From NCBI RefSeq assembly GCF_013155335.1, contig NZ_JABJQZ010000001.1, forward strand, positions 1,550,001 through 1,614,000: DNA of 64,000 nucleotides. Direction: 5' to 3'. How positions within the stretch are numbered: position 1 is the stretch's first letter; the number at the start of each line of letters is the position of its first letter. Positions 57,768 through 64,000 of the stretch are shown piece after piece. The position numbers and the translations under genes are program-made. This DNA is from Nocardioides sp. zg-1230. Lineage in GTDB: Bacteria; Actinomycetota; Actinomycetes; Propionibacteriales; Nocardioidaceae. The notes under the pieces were generated by a model. The model was not told where the DNA came from and did no database searches. It was given only the letters and a program-made list of their open reading frames with translations.

Positions 57768-59186
57768 ATGACGCGCGTGCACGCCTTCTCCGCCGGTGAC
57801 GCCCTGACCGACCTCGATGCCACCGGCCTCGTCGAGGCCCTGCGCTCCGGACTGGTGTCGGTGCCGGAGGTCGTCGAGGCCGCGATCGCGCGCACCGAGC
57901 AGGTCGACGCCGCGCTCGGGGCCGTGGCGTACGCCGCCTACGACCGCGCCCGCGCTGAGGCCAGGAACCCGCGCGGCGGTTGGTTCGCAGGCGTGCCGAC
58001 GTTCGTCAAGGACAACGTCGACGTGGCCGGCATGCCGACCCAGCACGGGTCCGACGCGTTCGTCGGGCAGCCGCAGGCCGCCGACGGGGACTTCGCCCGG
58101 ATGTACCTCGCCACCGGGCTGATCCCGCTCGGCAAGACCCAGCTCTCGGAGTTCGGGTTCTCCGGCGCGGCCGACCACGTGCGCCTGGGCCCGGTCCGCT
58201 CGCCGTGGAGCCCCGACCACTACGCCGGAGCCTCGTCCGCCGGCTCCGCCGCCCTCGTCGCGGCCGGTGCCGTGCCCATCGCCCACGCCAACGACGGCGG
58301 CGGCTCGATCCGGATCCCGGCGGCGGTCAACGGGCTCGTGGGCCTCAAGCCCACCCGCGGTCGCCTCGCCCAGGACCGGATGATGCGCGAGATGCCGGTG
58401 CGGATCGTCTCCGACGGCGTCCTGACCCGCAGCGTCCGCGACACCGCCGCGTTCTACCGCGAGGCCGAGAAGGTGTGGCGCAACCCGTACCTCGCTCCGG
58501 TGGGCGACGTGACCCGGCCGAGCAAGGCCCGGCTCCGCGTCGCGGTCGTCACCGAGGGCATCGGCCGCTCCTGCAGCCCGGAGGTGCGCGAGCTCACCCT
58601 GCGCACCGCCGCGCTGCTCGAACGGCTCGGCCACCACGTCGAGGAGGTCGACAACCCGGTTCCGGCCAGCTTCCCGGAGCACTTCGTCCGGTTCTGGTCG
58701 ATGCTGGCGCTGGTCGTCGCCCGACGGGGGAAGAAGGACTACGGCCCGACCTTCGACCCGGCGAAGCTGGACAACCTCACCCTCGGCCTGGCCCGGCACG
58801 CCGCGCGCAACCTGCACAAGCAGCCGTTCTCGATCGCGGTGCTGCGCGGCTCGCAGCGCCTCGCCGCCCAGCACCGGGCGTCGTACGACGTCACGCTCAC
58901 CCCGACGCTCGCGACCGAGACGCCACGCGTCGGGCACCTGCGACCCGACCAGGACTACCACGAGATCATGGGCCGGCTGATGGACTGGGTGGCGTTCACG
59001 CCGCTGCAGAACGCGACCGGCGAGCCGGCGATCTCGCTGCCCCTCGCCACCACCGCCGCCGGGCTCCCGCAGGGGATGATGCTGGGCGCCGGAGCCGGCC
59101 GCGAGGCCCGCCTGCTGGGGTTGTCCTACGAGCTCGAGGAGGCCGTCGGATGGCCCCGGATCCAGGCCGGTCCGGGCGCCGCCTGA
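57768..59186 (+). CDS. amidase signature enzyme
   Basis: The 472-residue enzyme hydrolyses an amide bond through the Ser-Ser-Lys triad: K81 in FVKDNVDVAG, the cis-Ser in AGASSAGSAAL (about 156-157) and the nucleophile S180 in DGGGSIRIPAA, followed by LKPTRGR. It is a member of the amidase family (PF01425) and could be a general amidase or a 6-aminohexanoate-type hydrolase; no GatB or GatC genes are near. ATG 57768 has TAGGCT eight bases upstream, so leaderless. It ends 46 bases before tRNA-Thr. Confidence 0.92.
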   Translation: MTRVHAFSAGDALTDLDATGLVEALRSGLVSVPEVVEAAIARTEQVDAALGAVAYAAYDRARAEARNPRGGWFAGVPTFVKDNVDVAGMPTQHGSDAFVGQPQAADGDFARMYLATGLIPLGKTQLSEFGFSGAADHVRLGPVRSPWSPDHYAGASSAGSAALVAAGAVPIAHANDGGGSIRIPAAVNGLVGLKPTRGRLAQDRMMREMPVRIVSDGVLTRSVRDTAAFYREAEKVWRNPYLAPVGDVTRPSKARLRVAVVTEGIGRSCSPEVRELTLRTAALLERLGHHVEEVDNPVPASFPEHFVRFWSMLALVVARRGKKDYGPTFDPAKLDNLTLGLARHAARNLHKQPFSIAVLRGSQRLAAQHRASYDVTLTPTLATETPRVGHLRPDQDYHEIMGRLMDWVAFTPLQNATGEPAISLPLATTAAGLPQGMMLGAGAGREARLLGLSYELEEAVGWPRIQAGPGAA

Positions 59187-59192
59187 GCCGAT

Positions 59193-59221
59193 TTCTCATC
59201 GTGGCGGGGCGTGTGTATCGT
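59193..59221 (+). promoter_or_regulatory. putative promoter of tRNA-Thr - tRNA-Met - rpmG
   Basis: TTCTCA (59193-59198) and TATCGT (59216-59221) are spaced by 17 bases and end 11 bases before tRNA-Thr. The rpmG mRNA would start with two tRNAs. Confidence 0.35.
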
Positions 59222-59232
59222 TCTCCGTCGTT

Positions 59233-59305
59233 GCCCCTTTAGCTCAGTCGGCAGAGCGTCTCCATGGTAAGGAGAAGGTCTACGGTTCGATTCCGTAAAG
59301 GGGCT
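59233..59305 (+). tRNA. tRNA-Thr (anticodon GGT)
   Basis: The 73-base sequence has the acceptor stem GCCCCTT with AAGGGGC, D arm GCTC/GAGC, and T arm ACGGTTCGATTCCGT. The anticodon GGT is at 59266-59268 in loop ATGGTAA. No CCA is encoded. tRNA-Met follows after 38 bases. Confidence 0.96.
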
Positions 59306-59343
59306 CTGGGTCGGACCTCCCTCCGGGGTCGTCCGTCCTCCGC

Positions 59344-59420
59344 GGCGGGGTAGCTCAGGTGGTTAGAGCACACGGCTCATAATCGTGGTGTCGCGGGTTC
59401 GAGTCCCGCCCCCGCTACCA
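59344..59420 (+). tRNA. tRNA-Met, elongator (anticodon CAT)
   Basis: The acceptor GGCGGGG pairs with CCCCGCT (a G-T wobble at the first pair), with D arm GCTC/GAGC and T arm GCGGGTTCGAGTCCCGC. The anticodon CAT is at 59378-59380. The anticodon stem lacks the three G-C pairs of initiator tRNA, so this is the elongator. CCA is encoded (59418-59420). rpmG begins 39 bases later. Confidence 0.95.
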
Positions 59421-59459
59421 CCAAGTCTCCGCCTCACCCGCAAACCCAAGGATCTCCCA

Positions 59460-59630
59460 ATGGCCAGCAAGAGCTCTGACGTTCGCCCCAAGATCACGCT
59501 CGCGTGCACGGAGTGCAAGGAGCGCAACTACATCACCAAGAAGAACCGCCGCAACGATCCCGACCGGATCGAGCTGAAGAAGTTCTGCCCGCGCTGCCGC
59601 AACCACACGGCCCACCGCGAGACCCGCTGA
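59460..59630 (+). CDS. rpmG: 50S ribosomal protein L33 (zinc type)
   Basis: The 56-residue protein is L33 of the large ribosomal subunit, with the zinc ribbon CTEC and CPRC and the usual ending [11 protein letters not shown] 59460 has AAGGA seven bases upstream. It follows tRNA-Met in the conserved actinobacterial order tRNA-Thr, tRNA-Met, rpmG. A Rho-independent terminator follows at 59651. Confidence 0.97.
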   Translation: MASKSSDVRPKITLACTECKERNYITKKNRRNDPDRIELKKFCPRCRNHTAHRETR

Positions 59631-59650
59631 CGCGTTCTTCCCCGTCGCAC

Positions 59651-59681
59651 CGACCCGTCCGAGTCATCGGACGGGTCGTTT
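59651..59681 (+). terminator. terminator after rpmG
   Basis: A perfect 11-base stem (59651-59661 with 59668-59678) with loop AGTCAT, followed by TTT. This is the most classic Rho-independent terminator in the window. The remaining 118 bases before the next gene hold no frame of note. Confidence 0.85.
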
Positions 59682-59799
59682 GCGTCTTCGGGCGCGGCTT
59701 TCGACGCGCCGTCGCGGCTTCGCCGGCTCAGCCGCGGGCTTGTTCGACCTCCCGACCCACGCCGTGTGCGACTGCGTCGTACCCGGCTAGGGTCGTGAC

Positions 59800-60216
59800 A
59801 TGCCCGTCGACCCCTCCCTGGTGGGGCGCGAGTTCCCCGCGCCGGCACCGTTGACCGTGACCTCCGAACGGGTCGGCGCATTCGCCGCCGCCGTCGGCCA
59901 CCCCACTGGGCCCGGCGAGCCCGGTGACGTCGTCCCGCCGACGTTCCCGATCGTGCTCGCCTTCGACGCCATGCAGGCCTTCCTCGACGCCGAGCGCATC
60001 GACCTCCACCGCATCGTCCACGGCGAGCAGCGCTTCGCCTACACCCGCCCGCTCGCGGTGGGCGACGAGCTCACCGCGACCCTGACCGTGACCGGGCTGC
60101 GCCAGATCGGCGGCGCCGACATCATCGCCACCGCCAGCGAGATCACCGACGCCACCGGCGCGGTCGTCTGCACCGGCAAGGCCACCCTCGTCCACTCCTC
60201 CGGAGACGCCTCATGA
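59800..60216 (+). CDS. MaoC-like dehydratase N-terminal-domain protein (HadA type)
   Basis: The 138-residue hot-dog-fold protein matches the FAS1-like dehydratase (MaoC_dehydrat_N, UPF0336) family: the N-terminal DPSLVGREFPAPAPLTVT, FPIVLAFD, and the HGEQRFAYTRPLAVGDELTAT element. It lacks the catalytic hydratase pair, as HadA does, and is thus the substrate-binding partner of the next gene. ATG 59800 has TAGGGT six bases upstream (leaderless). The stop overlaps the next gene (ATGA). In mycobacteria the HadAB pair dehydrates in fatty-acid elongation; here it may serve general type II fatty-acid synthesis. Confidence 0.9.
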   Translation: MPVDPSLVGREFPAPAPLTVTSERVGAFAAAVGHPTGPGEPGDVVPPTFPIVLAFDAMQAFLDAERIDLHRIVHGEQRFAYTRPLAVGDELTATLTVTGLRQIGGADIIATASEITDATGAVVCTGKATLVHSSGDAS

Positions 60217-60629
60217 CCACGTCGATGAACGCCGGTGATGCCCTCGAGCCGAGGACCTTCACGGTCACCCGCGCCGACCTCGTGGCCTACGCCGAGGCGA
60301 GCGGCGACCACAACCCGATCCACCAGGACGAGGACGTCGCCCGCAGCGTCGGCCTGCCCGGCGTGATCGCCCACGGCATGTACACGCTCGCCCTGGTCGG
60401 CCGTGCGGTCGCGGAGTGGACCGGCGGCGCCGAGGTCGTCGACCTCGGGGCGAAGTTCACCAGCCCCGTCGTCGTACCCGCCGAGGGTGGCGCGGAGGTG
60501 GTCGTCGGCGGCACCGTGAAGTCGGTGGCCGACGGTCTCGTCACGCTCGCGCTCGAGGTGACCTGCGGGGGCCAGAAGGTCCTCGGCATGCCGAAGGCCG
60601 TCGTCCGCGAGGCCGCCGTCCGTGCCTGA
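60213..60629 (+). CDS. MaoC family dehydratase (HadB type)
   Basis: The 138-residue hot-dog protein carries the R-hydratase motif YAEASGDHNPIHQDEDVARSVGLPGVIAHG with catalytic Asp and His, the active partner for the preceding protein. Together they form a heterodimeric 3-hydroxyacyl dehydratase. ATG 60213 overlaps the preceding stop. It overlaps murB by eight bases, as in related genomes. Confidence 0.92.
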   Translation: MTTSMNAGDALEPRTFTVTRADLVAYAEASGDHNPIHQDEDVARSVGLPGVIAHGMYTLALVGRAVAEWTGGAEVVDLGAKFTSPVVVPAEGGAEVVVGGTVKSVADGLVTLALEVTCGGQKVLGMPKAVVREAAVRA

Positions 60630-61680
60630 CCTGCGCGACCACACCACCCTGCGCCTGGGTGGTCCCGGCCGCGCGTGGGTGCGCGCCACCACCGAGGCCG
60701 AGCTGGTCGCGGCGGTGGCCGACGCCGACGCCGCCGGCACGCCCGTCCTGCTGCTGGCGGGCGGCTCCAACCTCGTCGTCGCCGACCAGGGCTTCGACGG
60801 CCTGGTCGTCCAGGTCGCGACGACTGGTGTGGACGCCGACACCGACACCTGCGACGTGGACGCCCTCGCCCAGTGCGGGGGCGTGGTGCTCACGGTGGCC
60901 GCCGGCGAGGACTGGGACGAGCTGGTGGCCCACGCCGTCGCCCAGGGGTGGGCGGGCATCGAGGCGTTGTCGGGGATCCCCGGCGCCGTCGGCTCGACGC
61001 CGATCCAGAACGTCGGCGCCTACGGCCAGGACGTCTCGCAGACCATTGCCCGCGTCCGCACCTGGGACCGCGTCGACCGCACCCAACGCACCTTCGCCGC
61101 CGCCGACTGCGGCTTCGGCTACCGCCACAGTCGCTTCAAGGCCGAGCCCGGCCGCTACGTCGTGCTCGAGGTGACCTTCCAGCTGCGGCAGGGCGACCTG
61201 TCCGAGCCGGTGCAGTACGCCGAGCTGGCGCGCCGCCTCGGCATCGAGCCCGGGCAGCGGGCCCCGCTCGCCGCGGTGCGCGACGCGGTGCTCGCCCTGC
61301 GGGGCGGCAAGGGGATGGTGCTCGACGCCGGCGACCACGACACCTGGAGCGCCGGCTCGTTCTTCACCAACCCGTTCCTCACCCCCGAGCAGGCCGCCGC
61401 GCTGCCCGACGGCGCTCCCCGCTGGGAGCAGCCCGACGGCACGGTGAAGTCCAGCGCCGCGTGGCTCATCGAGCACGCCGGCTTCGGCAAGGGCTACGCC
61501 AGCGCGGCGGCGGGGGAGCGGGTGCGCCTGTCCACCAAGCACACGCTCGCCCTCACCAACCGCGGCGGCGCCACCACCGAGGAGTTGCTCACCCTCGCCC
61601 GCGAGGTGCGTGACGGCGTGCGCGAGCGCTTCGGCGTGACGCTGGTCAACGAGCCCGTGACGGTCGGCTGCTCCCTCTGA
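60622..61680 (+). CDS. murB: UDP-N-acetylenolpyruvoylglucosamine reductase MurB
   Basis: MurB reduces UDP-GlcNAc-enolpyruvate with NADPH and FAD to make UDP-MurNAc for cell wall synthesis. The 352-residue protein has the FAD domain start HTTLRLGGP, LLAGGSNLVVADQGF, GIPGAVGSTPIQNVGAYGQ, and in the C-terminal domain GSFFTNPF with the catalytic serine, ending with VTLVNEPVTVG. GTG 60622 overlaps the dehydratase gene by eight bases, so hadA-hadB-murB is one operon. Confidence 0.96.
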   Translation: MPDLRDHTTLRLGGPGRAWVRATTEAELVAAVADADAAGTPVLLLAGGSNLVVADQGFDGLVVQVATTGVDADTDTCDVDALAQCGGVVLTVAAGEDWDELVAHAVAQGWAGIEALSGIPGAVGSTPIQNVGAYGQDVSQTIARVRTWDRVDRTQRTFAAADCGFGYRHSRFKAEPGRYVVLEVTFQLRQGDLSEPVQYAELARRLGIEPGQRAPLAAVRDAVLALRGGKGMVLDAGDHDTWSAGSFFTNPFLTPEQAAALPDGAPRWEQPDGTVKSSAAWLIEHAGFGKGYASAAAGERVRLSTKHTLALTNRGGATTEELLTLAREVRDGVRERFGVTLVNEPVTVGCSL

Positions 61681-61683
61681 GCG

Positions 61684-62733
61684 TCAGGCCAGCCAGGCGG
61701 CGATGTCCTGCTTCGCCGCGGCCAGGACGTCCGACGGAGCCTGCGACGCCTCGAACGACATCTCCGCCAGGCGGGCGAGGGTGGCGTCGTCGAGGTCGTG
61801 CGCGGCGCGCATCGTGGCGTACTGGCCGGCGAGCCGGGAGCCGAAGAGCAGCGGGTCGTCGGCACCGAGCGCGACCGTCGCGCCCGCAGCCAGCAGCTGC
61901 GGCAGCGGCACCGAGGTGAGGTCGCTGTAGACGCCGAGCGAGACGTTCGAGACCGGGCAGACCTCGAGCGCGACACCGTCCTGGACGAGCCGGTCGAGGA
62001 GCTCGGGGTCCTCGGCGCTGCGTACGCCGTGCCCGAGGCGGTGGGCGCCGAGACGGTCGAGGCACTGCCGCACGTGGTCCGGCCCGCGCAGCTCGCCGCC
62101 GTGCGGCACGAGCAGCAGGCCGGCGCGGTCGGCGATCCGGAACGCTCCCTCGAAGTCCTCCGTGCGCCCGCGGCGCTCGTCGTTGGACAGCCCGAACCCG
62201 ACCACGCCCCGACCGGCGTACTGGCCGGCGAGGCGCGCCAGCGTGCGGGCGTCGAGCGGGTGGCGCGTGCGGTTGGCCGCGACCACCACCGCCATCCCGA
62301 GCCCCGTGCGCTCCGAGGCGTCACGCACGCAGTCCAGGACGAGGTCGGTGAAGGCGGTGATGCCGCCGAAACGGGCGGCATAGCCGCTGGGGTCGACCTG
62401 GATCTCCAGCCAGCGGCTCCCGTCGCGCACGTCGTCCTCGGCGGCCTCGAGCACCAGGCGGCGTACGTCGTCGGGCGTGCGCAGCACCGAGCGCGCCACG
62501 TCGTAGAGGCGCTGGAAGCGGAACCAGCCCTTCTCGTCGGCCGCGCTCAGCTGCGGCGGCCAGTCCTCGACGAGTGAGTCGGGCAGGGCGATGCCGTCGC
62601 GCTCGGCCAGCTCGAGCAGCGTCTCGTGGCGCATCGACCCGGTGAAGTGGAGGTGGAGGTGCGCCTTCGGCAGCCGGGACACCTCGCGGCGCGGCCCAGC
62701 ACCCTCCGACGGCCTCGCCCCCGCACCTGCCAT
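61684..62733 (-). CDS. adenosine deaminase family protein
   Basis: The 349-residue metalloenzyme deaminates adenosine or a related base. It has the N-terminal zinc motif HLHLHFTGS, LRGPDHVRQ...LGHGVRSAEDPEL (zinc-site region), EVCPVSNVSLGVY and the final zinc-aspartate GADDPLLFG. The fit to adenosine deaminase is good, but adenine deaminase or N6-substituted variants cannot be excluded. ATG 62733 has TACGAT six bases upstream (leaderless). It is convergent with murB and divergent from tRNA-Trp. Confidence 0.9.
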   Translation of the reverse strand: MAGAGARPSEGAGPRREVSRLPKAHLHLHFTGSMRHETLLELAERDGIALPDSLVEDWPPQLSAADEKGWFRFQRLYDVARSVLRTPDDVRRLVLEAAEDDVRDGSRWLEIQVDPSGYAARFGGITAFTDLVLDCVRDASERTGLGMAVVVAANRTRHPLDARTLARLAGQYAGRGVVGFGLSNDERRGRTEDFEGAFRIADRAGLLLVPHGGELRGPDHVRQCLDRLGAHRLGHGVRSAEDPELLDRLVQDGVALEVCPVSNVSLGVYSDLTSVPLPQLLAAGATVALGADDPLLFGSRLAGQYATMRAAHDLDDATLARLAEMSFEASQAPSDVLAAAKQDIAAWLA

Positions 62734-62788
62734 GCACGCATCGTAGGGGGACGCCGTGGGCGTCCCGCCGACCGGTGGGGTGCCTCGG

Positions 62789-62819
62789 TTCGACTGGGAC
62801 TGGGCCCGCCCCGTATGCT
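62789..62819 (+). promoter_or_regulatory. putative promoter of tRNA-Trp - secE
   Basis: TTCGAC (62789-62794) and TATGCT (62814-62819) with a 19-base spacer. The leader then forms two small hairpins, one with a TTCG tetraloop (CATGC-TTCG-GCATG), before the tRNA at 62883. Confidence 0.35.
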
Positions 62820-62882
62820 TCCGGATTGGTGGTTTCGCCACATGCTTCGGCATGCCCCCAGCGATGGGGACGAGACCGCCGG

Positions 62883-62955
62883 AGGGCACTAGCTCAACTG
62901 GCAGAGCATCGGTCTCCAAAACCGAAGGTTGGGGGTTCAAGTCCCTCGTGCCCTG
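62883..62955 (+). tRNA. tRNA-Trp (anticodon CCA)
   Basis: The 73-base sequence pairs AGGGCAC with GTGCCCT at the acceptor, with D arm GCTC/GAGC and T arm GGGGGTTCAAGTCCCTC. The anticodon CCA is at 62916-62918 in loop CTCCAAA. CCA is not encoded. The secE start is 39 bases downstream, so tRNA and mRNA probably share a transcript. Confidence 0.96.
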
Positions 62956-62994
62956 CGAGGAACACTGCACAGCAACAACGAGAAGGTGGATGAC

Positions 62995-63249
62995 GTGGCT
63001 GACGGCAACGCGGTTCAGGACCGGCGCGACTCGCGCGGCGACGACCGTGGGCGCACCAGCCCCGCCACGTTCCTGCGCCAGGTGGTGGCCGAGCTCCGCA
63101 AGGTGGTGTGGCCCACCCAGCAGCAGCTGATCACCTACTTCTTCGTCGTGCTGGTCTTCGTCGTCGTGGTGATGGCGCTCGTGACGGTCCTCGACCTGGC
63201 TTTCGGAAAGCTGGTCTTCGAGATCTTCGCGGGCAGCAGCGCCCAGTGA
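62995..63249 (+). CDS. secE: preprotein translocase subunit SecE
   Basis: SecE is the essential small subunit of the SecYEG channel. The 84-residue protein has a polar N terminus (about 1-30), the conserved amphipathic FLRQVVAELRKVVWPTQQQL and one transmembrane helix (about 48-70). GTG 62995 is preferred, with AAGGTGG about five bases upstream; GTG 62986 is also in frame. It lies between tRNA-Trp and nusG, the conserved order. Confidence 0.94.
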   Translation: MADGNAVQDRRDSRGDDRGRTSPATFLRQVVAELRKVVWPTQQQLITYFFVVLVFVVVVMALVTVLDLAFGKLVFEIFAGSSAQ

Positions 63250-63299
63250 CGACGGGGGAGACGGTTCCCCGCCCCCAGCTACGAACTACGGAGTGAGAC

Positions 63300-64000
63300 G
63301 TGTCTGACAACCATGACGTGGACCAGGTCGACGACCAGGTCGAGTCCGTCGACGAGGTGACCCCCGAGGACGCCGACGCCGACGTCGTCGAGGACACCGA
63401 GGACGTGACCGACGAGGCCGGCGACGACGCCGCCGAGGTGTCTGACGAGGACTCTGCCGACGCCGAGGGCGGCGAGGCCGCCCCGGTTGCCGAGGACAAC
63501 GACCCGCTCGAGGCCTTCCGCCGCGAGCTGTGGGCCAAGCCTGGCGACTGGTTCGTCGTGCACACCTACTCCGGCATGGAGAAGCGGGTCAAGCACAACC
63601 TCGAGAACCGCATCATCTCCCTCAACATGGAGGACTACATCCACGAGATCGTGGTCCCCACCGAGGAGGTCGCGGAGATCAAGAACGGCCAGCGCAAGAT
63701 GGTCACCCGCACCGTCCTCCCCGGCTACGTCCTGGTCCGCATGGACCTCACCGACGAGTCCTGGTCCGCCGTGCGTCACACGCCGTCCGTCACCGGCTTC
63801 GTCGGCCACAGCCACCAGCCCGTGCCGCTGAGCATGAGCGAGGTCGAGGACATGCTCGCGCCGGCCGTCGTGGCCGTCGCCGAGGCCGAGGCCGCTGCCT
63901 CGGGCGAGAAGGGTGCTGCGACCACGCCCCGCAAGCCGGTCGAGGTCGCCGACTTCGACGTCTCCGACTCGGTCATGGTGGTCGACGGTCCGTTCGCCAC
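63300..64000 (+). CDS. nusG: transcription termination/antitermination protein NusG (partial)
   Basis: NusG links RNA polymerase with ribosome or Rho. The 233 codons seen cover an acidic Asp/Glu-rich extension (about 1-65, usual in actinobacteria), then the NGN domain with WFVVHTYSGMEKRVKHNLE, VVPTEEV, LPGYVLVRMDL and VRHTPSVTGFVG, and the start of the linker before the KOW domain (DFDVSDSVMVVDGPF). The end lies outside the window. GTG 63300 has GGAG six bases upstream. It follows secE by 50 bases. Confidence 0.95.
   Translation, partial: MSDNHDVDQVDDQVESVDEVTPEDADADVVEDTEDVTDEAGDDAAEVSDEDSADAEGGEAAPVAEDNDPLEAFRRELWAKPGDWFVVHTYSGMEKRVKHNLENRIISLNMEDYIHEIVVPTEEVAEIKNGQRKMVTRTVLPGYVLVRMDLTDESWSAVRHTPSVTGFVGHSHQPVPLSMSEVEDMLAPAVVAVAEAEAAASGEKGAATTPRKPVEVADFDVSDSVMVVDGPFA

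Noticed and set aside
63108..63296. Small plus-strand frame overlapping the end of secE
   Set aside because: Wrong frame within secE and into the nusG leader; Arg-rich composition, no ribosome site.

Overview
The window looks like a chromosomal stretch from a high-GC Gram-positive actinobacterium. It most resembles Nocardioides and relatives; this is inference from GC-rich codon use, menaquinone genes, a 14-subunit complex I operon, a 2-oxoacid:ferredoxin oxidoreductase with a fused gamma-alpha subunit, the order rpmG - two MaoC-type hydratases - murB - tRNA-Trp - secE - nusG, and many genes that appear to be transcribed without a leader. There is no insertion sequence, prophage, CRISPR array or rRNA. 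Gene density is very high and no gap exceeds 300 bases. Both ends cut through genes: a small membrane protein at the left edge and nusG at the right edge.

Region 1 (1-10835) is a menaquinone region: menE-menC-menD are translationally coupled, menF and menG lie further on, and a secreted GH16 glucanase, a metallo-beta-lactamase-fold protein, a degenerate acyl-CoA-synthetase-like protein and an L,D-transpeptidase lie between them. Region 2 (10927-27908) is the nuoA-N operon, ending with a coupled polyprenyl diphosphate synthase. The enzymes that make menaquinone therefore sit beside the NADH:menaquinone oxidoreductase that uses it, and the operon's last gene probably makes the quinone tail. Region 3 (27909-37290) carries a pair of palindromic repeats, a RarD-type permease, a small secreted protein, korAB, a sulfate ABC transporter (sbp-cysT-cysW-cysA) and a stand-alone B12-binding protein of the CarH/AerR light-sensor type.

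Region 4 (37291-46945) holds a possible small RNA, yajQ, tRNA-Tyr, a sugar epimerase-kinase-transporter operon, a phosphoesterase pair, and a homogentisate catabolism locus (hmgA divergent from an unknown gene and fumarylacetoacetase). Region 5 (46997-59186) has zwf coupled to a GH15 glucosidase, a two-gene ABC exporter whose two nucleotide-binding domains are degenerate in complementary ways, an Old Yellow Enzyme, pirin, DNA-3-methyladenine glycosylase I, a methyltransferase and an amidase. Region 6 (59233-64000) is a translation, envelope and secretion block: tRNA-Thr, tRNA-Met, rpmG, two MaoC-type hydratases, murB, an adenosine deaminase-family gene, tRNA-Trp, secE and nusG.

Most of the window is recognisable housekeeping or catabolic biology. 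The least explained items are the B12 sensor without a DNA-binding domain, the one-sided ABC exporter, the intergenic repeats inside the nuo operon, the palindromic repeat pair beside rarD, the candidate small RNA at 37348-37435, and the unknown protein in the homogentisate locus.
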